DNA of 64,000 bases from Mycobacteriaceae bacterium (GCA_028726465.1 JAQYQB010000029.1:1-64000), one strand, 5' to 3'; numbered from the stretch's first letter, positions 39,748 to 48,776 are shown. Notes: generated by a model not told the origin, from the sequence alone. Numbers and translations are program-made.

Positions 39748-40517
39748 TTTCTTACCTGTCTGACATGGACGGCGTGCTCATCCGCGAAGGCGAGATGGTC
39801 CCTGGCGCCGACCGCTTTCTGCAGGCCCTCTACGACAACGGCATCGAGTTCATGGTGCTGACGAACAACTCCATGTCCACGCCGCGGGACCTGTCCGCGC
39901 GGCTGGCGAATACGGGCCTGCGCATCCCGCCGGAGCGCATCTGGACCTCGGCGACCGCGACCGCGACCTTCCTGTCCACGCAGGTCAAGGACGGCACCGC
40001 TTATGTCATCGGCGAGTCCGGGCTGACCACCGCCCTGCACGAGGCCGGCTGGATCCTCACCGACGCGGACCCCGAGTTCGTCGTGCTGGGCGAGACCCGC
40101 ACCTATTCTTTCGAGGCGATCACCACCGCCATCAACCTGATCCGGGGCGGCTCCCGGTTCATCGCCACCAACCCGGACGTGACCGGGCCCGCCCCGCAGG
40201 GCGTGCTGCCGGCCACGGGTTCGGTCGCCGCGCTGATCACGACGGCCACGGGCCGCGAGCCCTACTACGTCGGCAAGCCAAACCCGGTGATGATGCGCTC
40301 GGCGCTCAACCACATCGGCGCCCACTCGGAAGACACCGTCATGGTAGGCGATCGCATGGATACCGACGTCAAGGCCGGCATCGAGGCGGGCCTGCGCACC
40401 GTGTTGGTGCGTTCCGGCATTACTGACGATGCCGAAATCACCCGCTATCCCTTCCGCCCCACCGCGGTCAAGGACTCGGTCGCCGACCTAGCCGGAAACG
40501 TCCTCGAACCCTTCTAG
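39744..40517 (+). CDS. HAD-IIA family hydrolase (NagD-like)
   Basis: The 257-aa protein has HAD motif I SDMDGVLIREG, motif II in VLTNNSMSTP, and a C-terminal GDRMDTDVKAGIEAGL with the acidic metal ligands. This is the NagD subclass with a cap domain (class IIA). It probably dephosphorylates a sugar phosphate or nucleotide. ATG 39744 overlaps the ACP stop by four bases. The 3' end overlaps the convergent gene at 40488. Confidence 0.92.
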   Translation: MISYLSDMDGVLIREGEMVPGADRFLQALYDNGIEFMVLTNNSMSTPRDLSARLANTGLRIPPERIWTSATATATFLSTQVKDGTAYVIGESGLTTALHEAGWILTDADPEFVVLGETRTYSFEAITTAINLIRGGSRFIATNPDVTGPAPQGVLPATGSVAALITTATGREPYYVGKPNPVMMRSALNHIGAHSEDTVMVGDRMDTDVKAGIEAGLRTVLVRSGITDDAEITRYPFRPTAVKDSVADLAGNVLEPF

Positions 40518-40802
40518 CTGCGCGCTAAAGCCGTGAGCGCGCGCCAGCTGGCTCATCTCCGCGGCGAAGGCCACCAGCTCCGCGCGGGTGCCAGTCAGCA
40601 CCTGCCGGCAGCCGACCCCGCAGGGCGTGCCAGTGGCTCGGCCGGCGGCCAGCGCGACGATATTGTCGCCGGGGTAGTCCTTGTGCCAGCGGGTGCACCA
40701 CTGGGCGGTCAAGGGGTCGTCGCCGGGCACGACGAATTCGGACTCGGACTCGATGACGCGCGCCATCAGGTCCTCGACCACGGGCCGCAGGCGCACGGGC
40801 AT
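40488..40802 (-). CDS. Conserved hypothetical protein, 104 aa
   Basis: The protein starts MPVRLRPVVEDLMARVIES (ATG 40802). It has a WCTRWHKDYPGDN segment and a Cys pair in GTPCGVGCRQVLTG. No membrane segment. I do not recognise a characterised family. The frame continues another 101 codons upstream to 41105, but that part covers tandem repeats and reads as low-complexity sequence, so I use the inner ATG. The ribosome site is weak. Its end overlaps the HAD gene by 30 bases on the other strand. Confidence 0.6.
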   Translation of the reverse strand: MPVRLRPVVEDLMARVIESESEFVVPGDDPLTAQWCTRWHKDYPGDNIVALAAGRATGTPCGVGCRQVLTGTRAELVAFAAEMSQLARAHGFSAQLEGFEDVSG

Positions 40803-41047
40803 GCCCGAAATCCGCAGGACCGTAGTCAACGTCGCGGCCGTTCGCGGCGCGACCCCGATGGGGCCGGCCGGCCAAGTAGTGGCATCCGCCGAAGATGCGG
40901 CGATGCCGGTGGGTGTTACGCATGTACTCAAAGCCGAATCTCCTCCGCGGAGTAGCCCCGCCACCGACGCCCTCCCCGGCACGGATAGGCCGTGCCGCGC
41001 CCGCACCGCTGCGCTATGCCGGGTGCAAAAAGCTGCGCGCTGGCAGG

Positions 41048-41135
41048 TGGAAATCCCTCGCGGAATCCCTGCGGAATCTCCTACCGGAAATCCCCGCGGA
41101 ACCACCTAGCGGAATTTCTCAGCGGAACCTCCTGC
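41048..41135. repeat. Seven degenerate 11-13 bp tandem repeats
   Basis: Units start CGGAA (first unit TGGAA) and are followed by a pyrimidine-rich tail such as TCCCT or CCTCCTGC. Boundaries run at 41048, 41061, 41072, 41085, 41097, 41110 and 41123. Confidence 0.75.
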
Positions 41136-41284
41136 CAGAAACGCGCAACCGGGGCGTCGTTTAGTGGCGCAAGACGAGCATCGTCTTCCCCAACGAACTC
41201 GAATGCGTTACCTGACTTAGTCTCCCCTCACACCCGTCACATCAGCAACTCTAAACCACTACTTCAATCCCCCGTTTACTCAAC

Positions 41285-41303
41285 CTCAAGTACAACTTGA
41301 ACC
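41285..41303. promoter_or_regulatory. SoxR/MerR-like palindrome without a visible target
   Basis: TCAAGT-ACA-ACTTGA (41287-41301), preceded by CC, resembles the SoxR operator CCTCAAGTTAACTTGAGG, but with a 3-bp instead of a 2-bp centre. No MerR-type gene lies in the window. Confidence 0.35.
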
Positions 41304-41432
41304 CCACAGGTTGCGGGGGCTCCGGCACGGGGTCCCCGCCGCGGGGCTCGAGCTTCTGGGCTCGCTTTCCGGCGCGGGGTTCAGGCTCCGGCCTCAGGGC
41401 ACAGCTTCGCGGCCCCACGGTCCGCCCGGCGT

Positions 41433-42248
41433 CTAGTTCCGCTGTCCGGTCAGCTCGGCGTAGATCGCCGCGTTGGTCTCGGCCCACAGCGGCTTGGCCC
41501 AGTCGCCGAAGTCGCGGTCGGTCAGCGCCACCATAGCGTGTTCTCCCGCCACCCAGAGGTAGGTGCCCGACATCCCGAAGTGCCCGGCGGTCTCCTTCGG
41601 CATGTTCGCGCCGGTCCAGTGCGGGTCCTTGGTCCCCCGCAGCTCGAAGCCCAGACCCCACGGGCAGGGCTTGTGCATCCCGTAGCCGGGCACGATGCCG
41701 CGCAGCTCCGGAAACTGGACCGTCCGCATCTCCTCCACGGACGACGGGTCCAACAGCTGTGGGGTGAGCACCTCGCGCGCGAAGGCGGCCAGGTCATCGA
41801 CGGTAGAAACCAGCCCGTGCCCGGCCGAGCCCTCCAGCGCGGTATCGTGCATGCCCAGCGGCTCGAGCACTCCCTCGCGCAGGTAGTCGGCGAAATCCAT
41901 CTCCGCCGCCGCGCCTACGGTCTCGGCCGCCCACTCGTAGCCGGCTGAGGAATAGATGCGCCGCTCGCCCACCGGCTTCTGCGGCTCGCGGGAGTCAAAG
42001 CCCACCCCGGAGGCGTGCGCGAGCAGGTGGCGCAGCGTCGAGCCTTCCGGCCCGGCGGCCTGGTCGAGCTCGACTGCGCCCTCCTCGACGGCGAGCATCA
42101 CCCCGTAGGCGACGACGAGCTTGGTCACCGACGCCACCGGATACCGCCGGGAAGTATCCCCTACCACATCAACGACCTCGCCGCCGCGCAGCACCTGCGC
42201 CGCAACGTTGTCGACGGGCCACTGGTCAAGATGTTCACGCAGACTCAT
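41433..42248 (-). CDS. Serine hydrolase of the beta-lactamase fold (class C-like)
   Basis: The 271-aa protein has the nucleophile motif SVTK near residue 40 and a second motif YSSAGYEW, in the place of the Tyr-x-Asn found in class C beta-lactamases. GLGFELRGTKDPHWTG and FGMSGTYLWV fit the PF00144 family of esterases, peptidases and beta-lactamases. There is no signal peptide, so it is probably an intracellular esterase or peptidase, not a resistance enzyme. ATG 42248 has GGGAAGG upstream. It follows the lipase gene by 35 bases and may be cotranscribed. Confidence 0.85.
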   Translation of the reverse strand: MSLREHLDQWPVDNVAAQVLRGGEVVDVVGDTSRRYPVASVTKLVVAYGVMLAVEEGAVELDQAAGPEGSTLRHLLAHASGVGFDSREPQKPVGERRIYSSAGYEWAAETVGAAAEMDFADYLREGVLEPLGMHDTALEGSAGHGLVSTVDDLAAFAREVLTPQLLDPSSVEEMRTVQFPELRGIVPGYGMHKPCPWGLGFELRGTKDPHWTGANMPKETAGHFGMSGTYLWVAGEHAMVALTDRDFGDWAKPLWAETNAAIYAELTGQRN

Positions 42249-42283
42249 GCCTTCCCAGCGTACCGTCGCCCGGCTGCTGAAGC

Positions 42284-43177
42284 TTATGCGCTGCAGGCAG
42301 CGGCATCGGGCTGCTCGCCGTCGGCGCGCTGCAGGCCCCACAGGATGAGCGCCCGGGCGGATTCGTCGCGCGGCAGCTGCGCGTGCTCCGGCGTCGTACC
42401 ACAGGTTTCGCCCAGGTCGACGTTGACGACGTCCGCGCCCGCAACGGCCTCCAGCTGCGACGAGCTGTTCGGAGTCACCGTCTTGTCCGCCGGCGAGTAA
42501 ATCGAGGTGTATTTCACGCCCGCGGTGGAATCCGGCAGGGCGTTGAGCTTTTCGATAAACGGCGAGCCAATCACCTGCTGAATCGCGGCCGTGGAGGCCA
42601 GAAAGCGCGCCAGGTTCGGCACCGCGGTGATAATCGGCCCGAGGAAGTCCAGCGCCCCGCCCAGCGTGGTGCCGTGGTAATTGCCGCCGATGGCCACCAC
42701 CCGCGCCACCGATGCCTCGTCGCCGTAGATCTGCTCATAAGTCTTGGTGTGCATCCCGCCCTGGCTGTGCCCGACGAGGTTGACCTTCTCGGCGCCGGTG
42801 GCCTGGCGTACGTAGCGGATCTGCTCGGCGACCTCCCGGCCGGAGGCGTCTAGGTCCCCGATAGCCTTCAGGGACGGGATGGCGTTTTGCAGGGTGACGT
42901 CGTCGGCGCCGTAGTCGAAGGCCCACACGCACATGCCGGCGTCCTGCAGCTGCGGGATGAGGCTCTCCCAGTTGCTGGCGTTGTCCGAGGTGCCGTGGAG
43001 CAGCACGACGGGCTCGTCCACCTCGCCGGTCGGCTGGCAGGTCGGGTCGTTGATGCCGAAGCTATCGTCCACCGAGGTCTCATACGGCGCTGCCGATGCC
43101 CCAGCCGCCTGCCCGGCCCCCGCCGCCAGGGTGGCGGCCATGACGGCAGCCACCACTGCCCCACGCTGTGTGCGCAT
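42284..43177 (-). CDS. Secreted lipase/esterase
   Basis: The 297-aa protein has a signal peptide (basic start MRTQRGA, hydrophobic core, likely cleavage after ASA/AAP near residue 29), a VVLLHGTSDNASNWESL oxyanion region, and GHSQGGMHT with the nucleophile serine. It resembles actinobacterial triacylglycerol lipases. A Cys-rich end (ETCGTTPEH, AAACSA) may form a disulfide with the N-terminal Cys. GAAAGGAC precedes ATG 43177. It acts outside the cell. Confidence 0.88.
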   Translation of the reverse strand: MRTQRGAVVAAVMAATLAAGAGQAAGASAAPYETSVDDSFGINDPTCQPTGEVDEPVVLLHGTSDNASNWESLIPQLQDAGMCVWAFDYGADDVTLQNAIPSLKAIGDLDASGREVAEQIRYVRQATGAEKVNLVGHSQGGMHTKTYEQIYGDEASVARVVAIGGNYHGTTLGGALDFLGPIITAVPNLARFLASTAAIQQVIGSPFIEKLNALPDSTAGVKYTSIYSPADKTVTPNSSSQLEAVAGADVVNVDLGETCGTTPEHAQLPRDESARALILWGLQRADGEQPDAAACSA

Positions 43178-43328
43178 AATGCGTCCTTTCCCAGAAAATA
43201 AGCTGAATAAAAATGCAACTTATCCTATCTCCTGGGAAGCCCGCCGGCAGGCTGGGACAGCGGATCGTGACCGATGTCATGCGCCTGCCATGCGTCAGAG
43301 TCAGCCGCGGCGGATCACGCCGCACGCG

Positions 43329-44420
43329 CTAGTCTGCGAAGGGGTAATCCGTGTACCCGTGGGCGCCGTCGGCGTAGAAGGTGGCCTGCTCCGGGGTGTT
43401 GAGCGCCAATCCTTCCTTCCAGCGGCGCACGATGTCCGGGTTGCCGATGATTTCGCGCCCCACCGAGACGGCATCGACGTAGTCGAGCCGCTGCATGGCC
43501 TCGGCGTCGGGCAGCTCGGTCAGCTGGGCGAACCCGTTGTTCATCAGCACGCGCGTGCGCCCGTTGCGGCGGGTGCGCCCAGCCAAGTCGGCGACCAGCT
43601 CGTCGGCCGGGTCGCCGTGCAGGATGGACACGTAGGCCACCTCGAGCTCGGCCAGCTCGTCGACGAAGCGGCCGTAGACCTCCGCCACGTCCGCGCGATC
43701 GTCTTCAATAACGCCCTGCACGTTGTGCTCCGGGGAAATGCGCACGCCGACGCGGTCTGCGCCGATCTCCTCGACGACTGCCCGGGCGACGGCCAGCGGG
43801 AAGCGCAACCGGCCCTCCACGCTGCCGCCGAAATCATCCGTGCGCTGGTTGGACGACGGCGCCAGGAACTCGTGCAGCAGGTAGCCGTTGGCGTTGTGGA
43901 TCTCGATTCCGTCGACGCCGGCATCGACAGCCCGGCGCGCCGCCGCCCGGAAATCGCCCACGATGCGCTCCAGCTCCGCGGCCTCCAGCTCCCGCGGGGT
44001 CAGCGCGTCCTGCTTGCCGTCGAAGGTGTGGATCTGGGTGCCGGAGCAAATCGCGGACGGGGCCACCGGATCCGCCCCCTCGGTCAGGTTCGGGTGGCAG
44101 ACGCGGCCGCCGTGCATGACCTGCATAAACATCACGCCGTCGGCGGCGTGGACGGCCTCGGCGACGTGCTGCCAGCCGGCCTGCTGGGCATCGTTAGTGA
44201 TGCCGGCCTGGCCGGGGAAGGCGCGCGAGTCCAGCGACGGGAAGACCCCCTCGGTCACGATGAGCCCCAGCGATGCCCGCTGCGCGTGGTACTGCGTGTG
44301 CAGCTCGGTCGGCACGCCGCTGCGCCCAGCGCGCTGGCGGGTCATGGCGGCCATCGTGATGCGGTTGGACAGGGTGTGGCGCCCGAGTTCCAGGGGCGCG
44401 AAAAGATTCGAAGACTCCAT
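43329..44420 (-). CDS. Old Yellow Enzyme family oxidoreductase (alkene reductase)
   Basis: The 363-aa FMN enzyme reads NRITMAAMTRQRA near the N-terminus (flavin contact), IEIHNANGYLLHEFL (His-Asn pair that binds substrate), and SVGREIIGNPDIVRRW at the end. It is likely an NADPH-dependent reductase of activated alkenes. ATG 44420 is 29 bases downstream of the aldehyde dehydrogenase, so a two-gene operon is likely. The true substrate is unknown. Confidence 0.92.
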   Translation of the reverse strand: MESSNLFAPLELGRHTLSNRITMAAMTRQRAGRSGVPTELHTQYHAQRASLGLIVTEGVFPSLDSRAFPGQAGITNDAQQAGWQHVAEAVHAADGVMFMQVMHGGRVCHPNLTEGADPVAPSAICSGTQIHTFDGKQDALTPRELEAAELERIVGDFRAAARRAVDAGVDGIEIHNANGYLLHEFLAPSSNQRTDDFGGSVEGRLRFPLAVARAVVEEIGADRVGVRISPEHNVQGVIEDDRADVAEVYGRFVDELAELEVAYVSILHGDPADELVADLAGRTRRNGRTRVLMNNGFAQLTELPDAEAMQRLDYVDAVSVGREIIGNPDIVRRWKEGLALNTPEQATFYADGAHGYTDYPFAD

Positions 44421-44448
44421 GTGGGAGCAAACTTCGCAACCTTAGAAT

Positions 44449-45828
44449 TTATTCCTTTTCATTCACGTAGAAGGTTTGCTTGTTGACAAACTCGTCCATG
44501 GCCAGCGGCGAGAGCTCGCGCCCGTAGCCGGAATTCTTGATCCCGCCGAAGGGCAGCTCCGGGGCCGAGGCCTGCGGGATGTTGACGTGAATCATGCCGG
44601 TCTCGATCTGGGAGGCCACGTGCTTGGCGCGCTCCTCGTCCGCGGAGAAGACGGCCCCGCCCAGGCCGTAGCGGGAGTCGTTGGCCAGCGCGATGGCCTC
44701 CTCCTCGCTGCCGACGCGGTAGATTTCGGCCACCGGCCCGAAAAACTCGGTGTAGTAGGACTCCGAGCCGACCGGCACGTCCGTGAGCACCGCCGGGGAG
44801 TAGTAGGCGCCGACCTCGGCCAGCTCGCCGCCGACGTGCAGCGTGGCGCCGGCCTCCACGGCCTCCTTGACCTGCTGGTCCAGGGTCTCGGCCGCCGCGC
44901 GCGAGGACAGCGGGTAGTACTTGCCCTCGGCCCCGTCCAACGGGTCGCCAGGCTCGTACTGCTTCGCGATGCGCACCATCTCCGCCACGAAGTCATCGTA
45001 GATGTCGTCTAGGACGATGATGCGCTTGTTCGAGGTGCAGGCCTGGCCGGTGTTCGCCAGGCGCTTGTCCCAGGCCTGGCGGGCGGCGGCCGGGATGTCG
45101 GCGGCGTCCAGCACGATGTAGGCGTCGGTGCCGCCCAGCTCCAGCACGCACTTCTTCAGCGCCTTGCCGGCCTGCGCGGCCACGGCCGAGCCGGCGCGCT
45201 CCGAGCCGGTCAGGGAGACCCCGCGTACCCGCGGGTCGGCGATGATCGTCGAGACCTGGTCGTGGGTGGCGTAGAGGTTAATGAACGCGCCCTCGGGCAG
45301 CCCGGCCTCGGTGAGGATCTGGGCGAACGCCGCCGAGGAGCGCGGGCAGATTTCGGCGTGCTTGAGCAGGATCGTGTTGCCCACCATCAGGTTCGGCGCG
45401 GCGAACCGGGCGACCTGGTAGTACGGGAAGTTCCACGGCATGACGCCGAGCAGCGGGCCCACCGGCAGGCGGCGCATGATGGCGGTGCCGCCGCTGTGCG
45501 GGATCTTTTCGTCCTGGGCGAACGCGGCGCCGTTGTCGGCGTAGTAGTCCAGGATCTTGGCGGAGTACTTCACCTCGCCGATGCCGGAGCCCAGCTCCTT
45601 GCCCATCTCGGTCGCGGCGATTTCGGCGAGCTCCGGCGCGCGCTCGCGCAGCAGGTTCGCGGCGTTCTTGAGGACCTTCGCGCGCTCATCGAAGCTGGTC
45701 TGGCGCCAGTGCTGGAAGGCGTCGGTCGAGTCGGTGATCGCCTGCCCGATGGCGGCATCGGTGGCGAACTCGAAGGTCTGCTCGATTTCGTCGGTCTTGG
45801 GATTCTGAACGCGGTAGTTCTGTGACAT
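44449..45828 (-). CDS. gabD: Aldehyde dehydrogenase, succinate-semialdehyde type
   Basis: The 459-aa protein has the catalytic Cys in [11 protein letters not shown] and Glu in [31 protein letters not shown] is the usual NAD(P)-binding start. It best fits NAD(P)-dependent succinate-semialdehyde dehydrogenases, though other aldehydes are possible. ATG 45828 lies 6 nt after TAGACT, whose first three bases are the stop codon of mscCG, so it has its own leaderless promoter inside the operon. Confidence 0.88.
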   Translation of the reverse strand: MSQNYRVQNPKTDEIEQTFEFATDAAIGQAITDSTDAFQHWRQTSFDERAKVLKNAANLLRERAPELAEIAATEMGKELGSGIGEVKYSAKILDYYADNGAAFAQDEKIPHSGGTAIMRRLPVGPLLGVMPWNFPYYQVARFAAPNLMVGNTILLKHAEICPRSSAAFAQILTEAGLPEGAFINLYATHDQVSTIIADPRVRGVSLTGSERAGSAVAAQAGKALKKCVLELGGTDAYIVLDAADIPAAARQAWDKRLANTGQACTSNKRIIVLDDIYDDFVAEMVRIAKQYEPGDPLDGAEGKYYPLSSRAAAETLDQQVKEAVEAGATLHVGGELAEVGAYYSPAVLTDVPVGSESYYTEFFGPVAEIYRVGSEEEAIALANDSRYGLGGAVFSADEERAKHVASQIETGMIHVNIPQASAPELPFGGIKNSGYGRELSPLAMDEFVNKQTFYVNEKE

Positions 45829-45834
45829 ACCCCG

Positions 45835-45840
45835 AGTCTA
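45835..45840 (-). promoter_or_regulatory. gabD -10 box overlapping the mscCG stop
   Basis: TAGACT on the minus strand; TAG is also the mscCG stop codon. The gap to ATG 45828 is 6 nt. Confidence 0.45.
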
Positions 45841-47391
45841 GGTATCACCTCGGCCCGTGTCACCCGTCTCGGTGGCCGCCGTGGGCTCTACCGTCTCGGT
45901 CTGGGTGGCCGTGGGCTCGGCGGTCTGGGTGGCCGGCGCCTGTCCGCCCTGCCCCGCCTGGCCGGCCGAACCCGCCGAATCCCCCGAGCCCGCCGAGCCC
46001 GCTGCGCCCGCCTGCCCTTCCGGCTCGGCCTGCGGCGCGGTGGTCTCGGTCGCAGCGTCGGGCTGGGGCTCGGCATTCTCGGCGGTCGGCTCCGTGGCCT
46101 CCGCGGTGCCCGTGCCCGCGTCCGCGTCCTCGGCGGGCGTGGTCTCCGGCGCCGATTCCGTCGTCGTCGGCATCCAGTTCGCCGGCGACAGCCAGCCGGC
46201 GCTGGCGTTTTCCGGGTTGCTCGAGGCCAACGCCAAGATGCCGATGACCGCCAGGGCCGCAAAGAGCCCCGTCGTCGAGGCCCTAATCCGCCCGCCCAGG
46301 GTCACCAGCTTGCCCCAGCGAGTAGTCGGTTGGTCGTCGCGCCAGATGCTGCCGGTCCCCGCCGGCGCCTCCTCGTCGTCGCCTTGCAGGGCCGCTTGGT
46401 CGGCGGCCACGTCCGCGGGGTCTTCCATCGGCGTGGCACCGTCGGGACCGGCCAGGACCACGGTCTCGGCGTCCGCTGCCTCCTGCGCCGGCGCATCGCC
46501 AGCCTCCTCGCGGCGGGTAGTCTCCACGGCCGGGCCGGGCAGCTCGCCGGGGGCATCGCCGGCCAGGTGGTAGTGGTCCCAGAAGGCGTTGAGCAGCGCG
46601 GAACGGATGCCGCGCTCGACGGCCCACTGCCGGGCCGGGTTGACCCGCACCATGACGCGGTAGTTGACCTGCCAGGGCTGGCCGGCGGCCGTGGGGGCCT
46701 CCAGGCCGGTGGCGGGCAGGACCTCGACTTCGTCGACGACATCGGGGGCGATCTGCGGATCCGCAATCGCTTCCCGGGAAATCCGCTCGACCTGCGCGGT
46801 GATATCGGCGGGGTTCTCCCCCGTCGAGACCGGCACCGCGAGGTTGACCACCGCACGCGACCAGTCCTGGGAGTAGTTGGTGACCACGCCGGCCGAGCCG
46901 TTGGGCACCGTGACGACCTCGCCGGTGGGCGTGCGCACCTTGGTGGTACGCAGCGTCAGGGCCACGACCGTGCCCTCGATGCCCGTCGCCCCGTCGAAGC
47001 TGACGTAGTCGCCCACGCCGAACTGCTTCTCGGACAGGATGAAGAAGCCGGACAGGAAATCACCGATGATGGACTGCGCGCCGAAGCCGACGGCGGCAGA
47101 GACCACGGTCGCGGGGATGGCCGCGCCCAGCGGCGGCACGCCGATATTCGACAGGGCCGCCACGACCAGCAAGAAGTAGGCCACGACCTCGCCGACGTAG
47201 ACAAGCGCCCCGACCAGCGCCAGGCGCGCCTTGGTGGCTTCTTCCTCCTGGTCCAGCCGGCTTTCGATGATGCGCACCACGAGCCGGCCAATCCGCGGGA
47301 TAAGCACCGCGGTTAGCACAATGCCCAACAGGGGCAGGCCGTGATCGACCAGGATTCCCCACAGTTGGAACAGGTAGTATTTCAGGTTCAT
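45838..47391 (-). CDS. mscCG: Mechanosensitive channel and glutamate exporter homologue (MscCG)
   Basis: The 517-aa protein matches MscCG of C. glutamicum: MscS core with three N-terminal helices, AAIPATVVSAAVGFGAQSII, the FFILSEKQFGVGDYV beta-domain and RTPTGEVVTVPNG, then a long cytoplasmic linker, a fourth helix near residues 390-410 (LFAALAVIGILALASS) and a Pro/Thr/Ser/Glu-rich external tail of about 110 residues. MscCG exports glutamate when membrane tension rises. I chose ATG 47391 (9 nt after TCTAAT); a TTG at 47400 is also in frame. It is the second glutamate-related gene near the glutamine synthetase block. Confidence 0.92.
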   Translation of the reverse strand: MNLKYYLFQLWGILVDHGLPLLGIVLTAVLIPRIGRLVVRIIESRLDQEEEATKARLALVGALVYVGEVVAYFLLVVAALSNIGVPPLGAAIPATVVSAAVGFGAQSIIGDFLSGFFILSEKQFGVGDYVSFDGATGIEGTVVALTLRTTKVRTPTGEVVTVPNGSAGVVTNYSQDWSRAVVNLAVPVSTGENPADITAQVERISREAIADPQIAPDVVDEVEVLPATGLEAPTAAGQPWQVNYRVMVRVNPARQWAVERGIRSALLNAFWDHYHLAGDAPGELPGPAVETTRREEAGDAPAQEAADAETVVLAGPDGATPMEDPADVAADQAALQGDDEEAPAGTGSIWRDDQPTTRWGKLVTLGGRIRASTTGLFAALAVIGILALASSNPENASAGWLSPANWMPTTTESAPETTPAEDADAGTGTAEATEPTAENAEPQPDAATETTAPQAEPEGQAGAAGSAGSGDSAGSAGQAGQGGQAPATQTAEPTATQTETVEPTAATETGDTGRGDT

Positions 47392-47457
47392 ATCAGCCAA
47401 ATTAGACCGTCAACCTGAACGTTTAATGCCACCCAACTGCTGGCTGTTTTCAGGTTT

Positions 47458-48543
47458 TTACTCGCCGCGCTGCTCGTAGCGCTTGACCAGCCGTTCGATG
47501 AGCTCGTCGGTCAGGTCGTCGTCGGCCAAGATCCGGTCGAGCATATCGCGGTGGGCGGAGTCATCGCTGTCGTAGGAGTCCCCGGCCAGGTCGACTCCCA
47601 TGCCGGACAGCAGGCCCTGGTCTTCGGGGCTGTCGTCGGCGGGGGCATCGTCGAGCGCGGTGGGGTCGACGGCGGCGAATTCGGAGGTGAATTCCTCCAT
47701 GAACTCGTCGGCGGCGGTCTCCGCGTCCGTGCGGCGCGCACCCTTGCGCACCTCGGCCTCGATGCGCCGCTTAAGGGCCTTTTCCATCTGCCGATGCCGC
47801 CACCGCCGCAGTTTGCCCGGCTCCAGCTTCCGGCCCACGGCCCGGCCCTTGTGCTCGGCCTTCTTGGCCAACGATGCCATCTGCGCCGCCGTATCATTGA
47901 CCGGCGCCCATTCCTGGTTCGTGGACACCCGCCAGTTGCCCCAGTAACCCCACAGGGTGAGCACGAAACTGATGATGGGGCCGACCACCATGCCCACGGC
48001 CATGAAGCCGAACTGGTGCGCTATGAGGACCGTGACGGCGCAGGCGACCGCCGGGATGACGGTGGGCCGGTTATCGCCGAAGACGGCCGGGGTGCGCCCG
48101 GTGACGGTGTCGCGGATCATGGACCCGCCCGTGGCGGTGAACACGCCCATCATGATGCAGGGCAGGACCGGCAGGCCATAGGTAATCGCCTTCACCGCGC
48201 CGGTGGCCGCCCACAGCGCGGAGACCAGGGCGTCGCCGTGGACTTCGAAAAACTCCCAGGTCTTGCCCTTGAAATAGACGAAGCGAGCGATGAGCGCGCC
48301 GGTAAACGCCAGGATGAGATACTCCGGCTCGCTCATGGCGGCGACGGTGCCGCGGTTAATCAGCACGTCGCGGATCATGCCGCCGCCCAGCGCCGAGAAC
48401 AGCGCGATGAAGAAAAAGCCCACGATGTCGTAGCCCCGCTGGCGCGCAATCGTGCCGCCGATGATTCCCATCAGCAGCACGCCGCTGACATCGGACCAGC
48501 GGTACAGCGCGGTGATTAGGGGGTCTACCTCTTCGACCGTCAT
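47458..48543 (-). CDS. TRIC-type cation channel family protein
   Basis: The 361-aa protein has seven hydrophobic segments in the first 200 residues with repeated GGGMIRDVL and GGSMIRDTVTG, the paired motifs of the TRIC/UPF0126 (YicG-like) family. The C-terminal 150 residues are cytoplasmic and charged, unlike shorter family members. Bacterial TRIC proteins conduct monovalent cations. ATG 48543 (MTVEEVDPLITAL) is used; the 22 upstream codons lie beyond the likely start. A tRNA is upstream on the other strand. Confidence 0.88.
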   Translation of the reverse strand: MTVEEVDPLITALYRWSDVSGVLLMGIIGGTIARQRGYDIVGFFFIALFSALGGGMIRDVLINRGTVAAMSEPEYLILAFTGALIARFVYFKGKTWEFFEVHGDALVSALWAATGAVKAITYGLPVLPCIMMGVFTATGGSMIRDTVTGRTPAVFGDNRPTVIPAVACAVTVLIAHQFGFMAVGMVVGPIISFVLTLWGYWGNWRVSTNQEWAPVNDTAAQMASLAKKAEHKGRAVGRKLEPGKLRRWRHRQMEKALKRRIEAEVRKGARRTDAETAADEFMEEFTSEFAAVDPTALDDAPADDSPEDQGLLSGMGVDLAGDSYDSDDSAHRDMLDRILADDDLTDELIERLVKRYEQRGE

Positions 48544-48664
48544 ACTGCCGATTTTAGAACCACCCCGCACGTGCCGCTGGCACCACACCCCCAGTGTCTC
48601 ACCCGCCACCGCCGCCCCGCTACACTAGCTTCCAGCGCTCTTCCAGCGCTGCGCGCGGTTTCCA

Positions 48665-48738
48665 GGGGCTATAGCTCAGTCGGTTAGAGCTACGGACTCA
48701 TAATCCGTTGGTCGCGGGTTCGAGCCCCGCTGGCCCCA
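48665..48738 (+). tRNA. tRNA with anticodon CAT (Met or Ile2)
   Basis: A 74-nt cloverleaf: acceptor GGGGCTA with TGGCCCC, D stem GCTC/GAGC, anticodon stem ACGGA/TCCGT with loop CTCATAA, T stem GCGGG/CCCGC with loop TTCGAGC. Anticodon CAT can be elongator methionine or isoleucine tRNA whose C34 is modified by TilS; I cannot decide from sequence. It is not the initiator, because the first base pair is G-C. Confidence 0.95.
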
Positions 48739-48776
48739 CTGGTCAAAAGGCGTCTAGCCGCGCTTAGACACGCCGA

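Larger units (their letters stand above)
40803..41432. other. 630-bp gene-free region with repeats
   Basis: No convincing gene is seen on either strand. It contains the degenerate tandem repeats (41048-41135), a perfect inverted repeat AAGACGA-GCA-TCGTCTT (41171-41187), a SoxR-like palindrome (41287-41301), and a GC-rich block with CCCCGCCGCGGGG. It may be a decayed gene region. Confidence 0.6.

Noticed and set aside
40803..41105. N-terminal extension of the 104-aa protein to 205 aa
   Set aside because: The extra part runs through the tandem repeats and reads as low-complexity Arg/Ala/Gly/Pro sequence. The inner ATG gives a compact, protein-like product.
41433..42248. Beta-lactamase (antibiotic resistance)
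   Set aside because: SVTK fits the fold, but the Tyr-x-Asn motif is changed to Tyr-Ser-Ser and no signal peptide is present. An intracellular esterase or peptidase is more likely.
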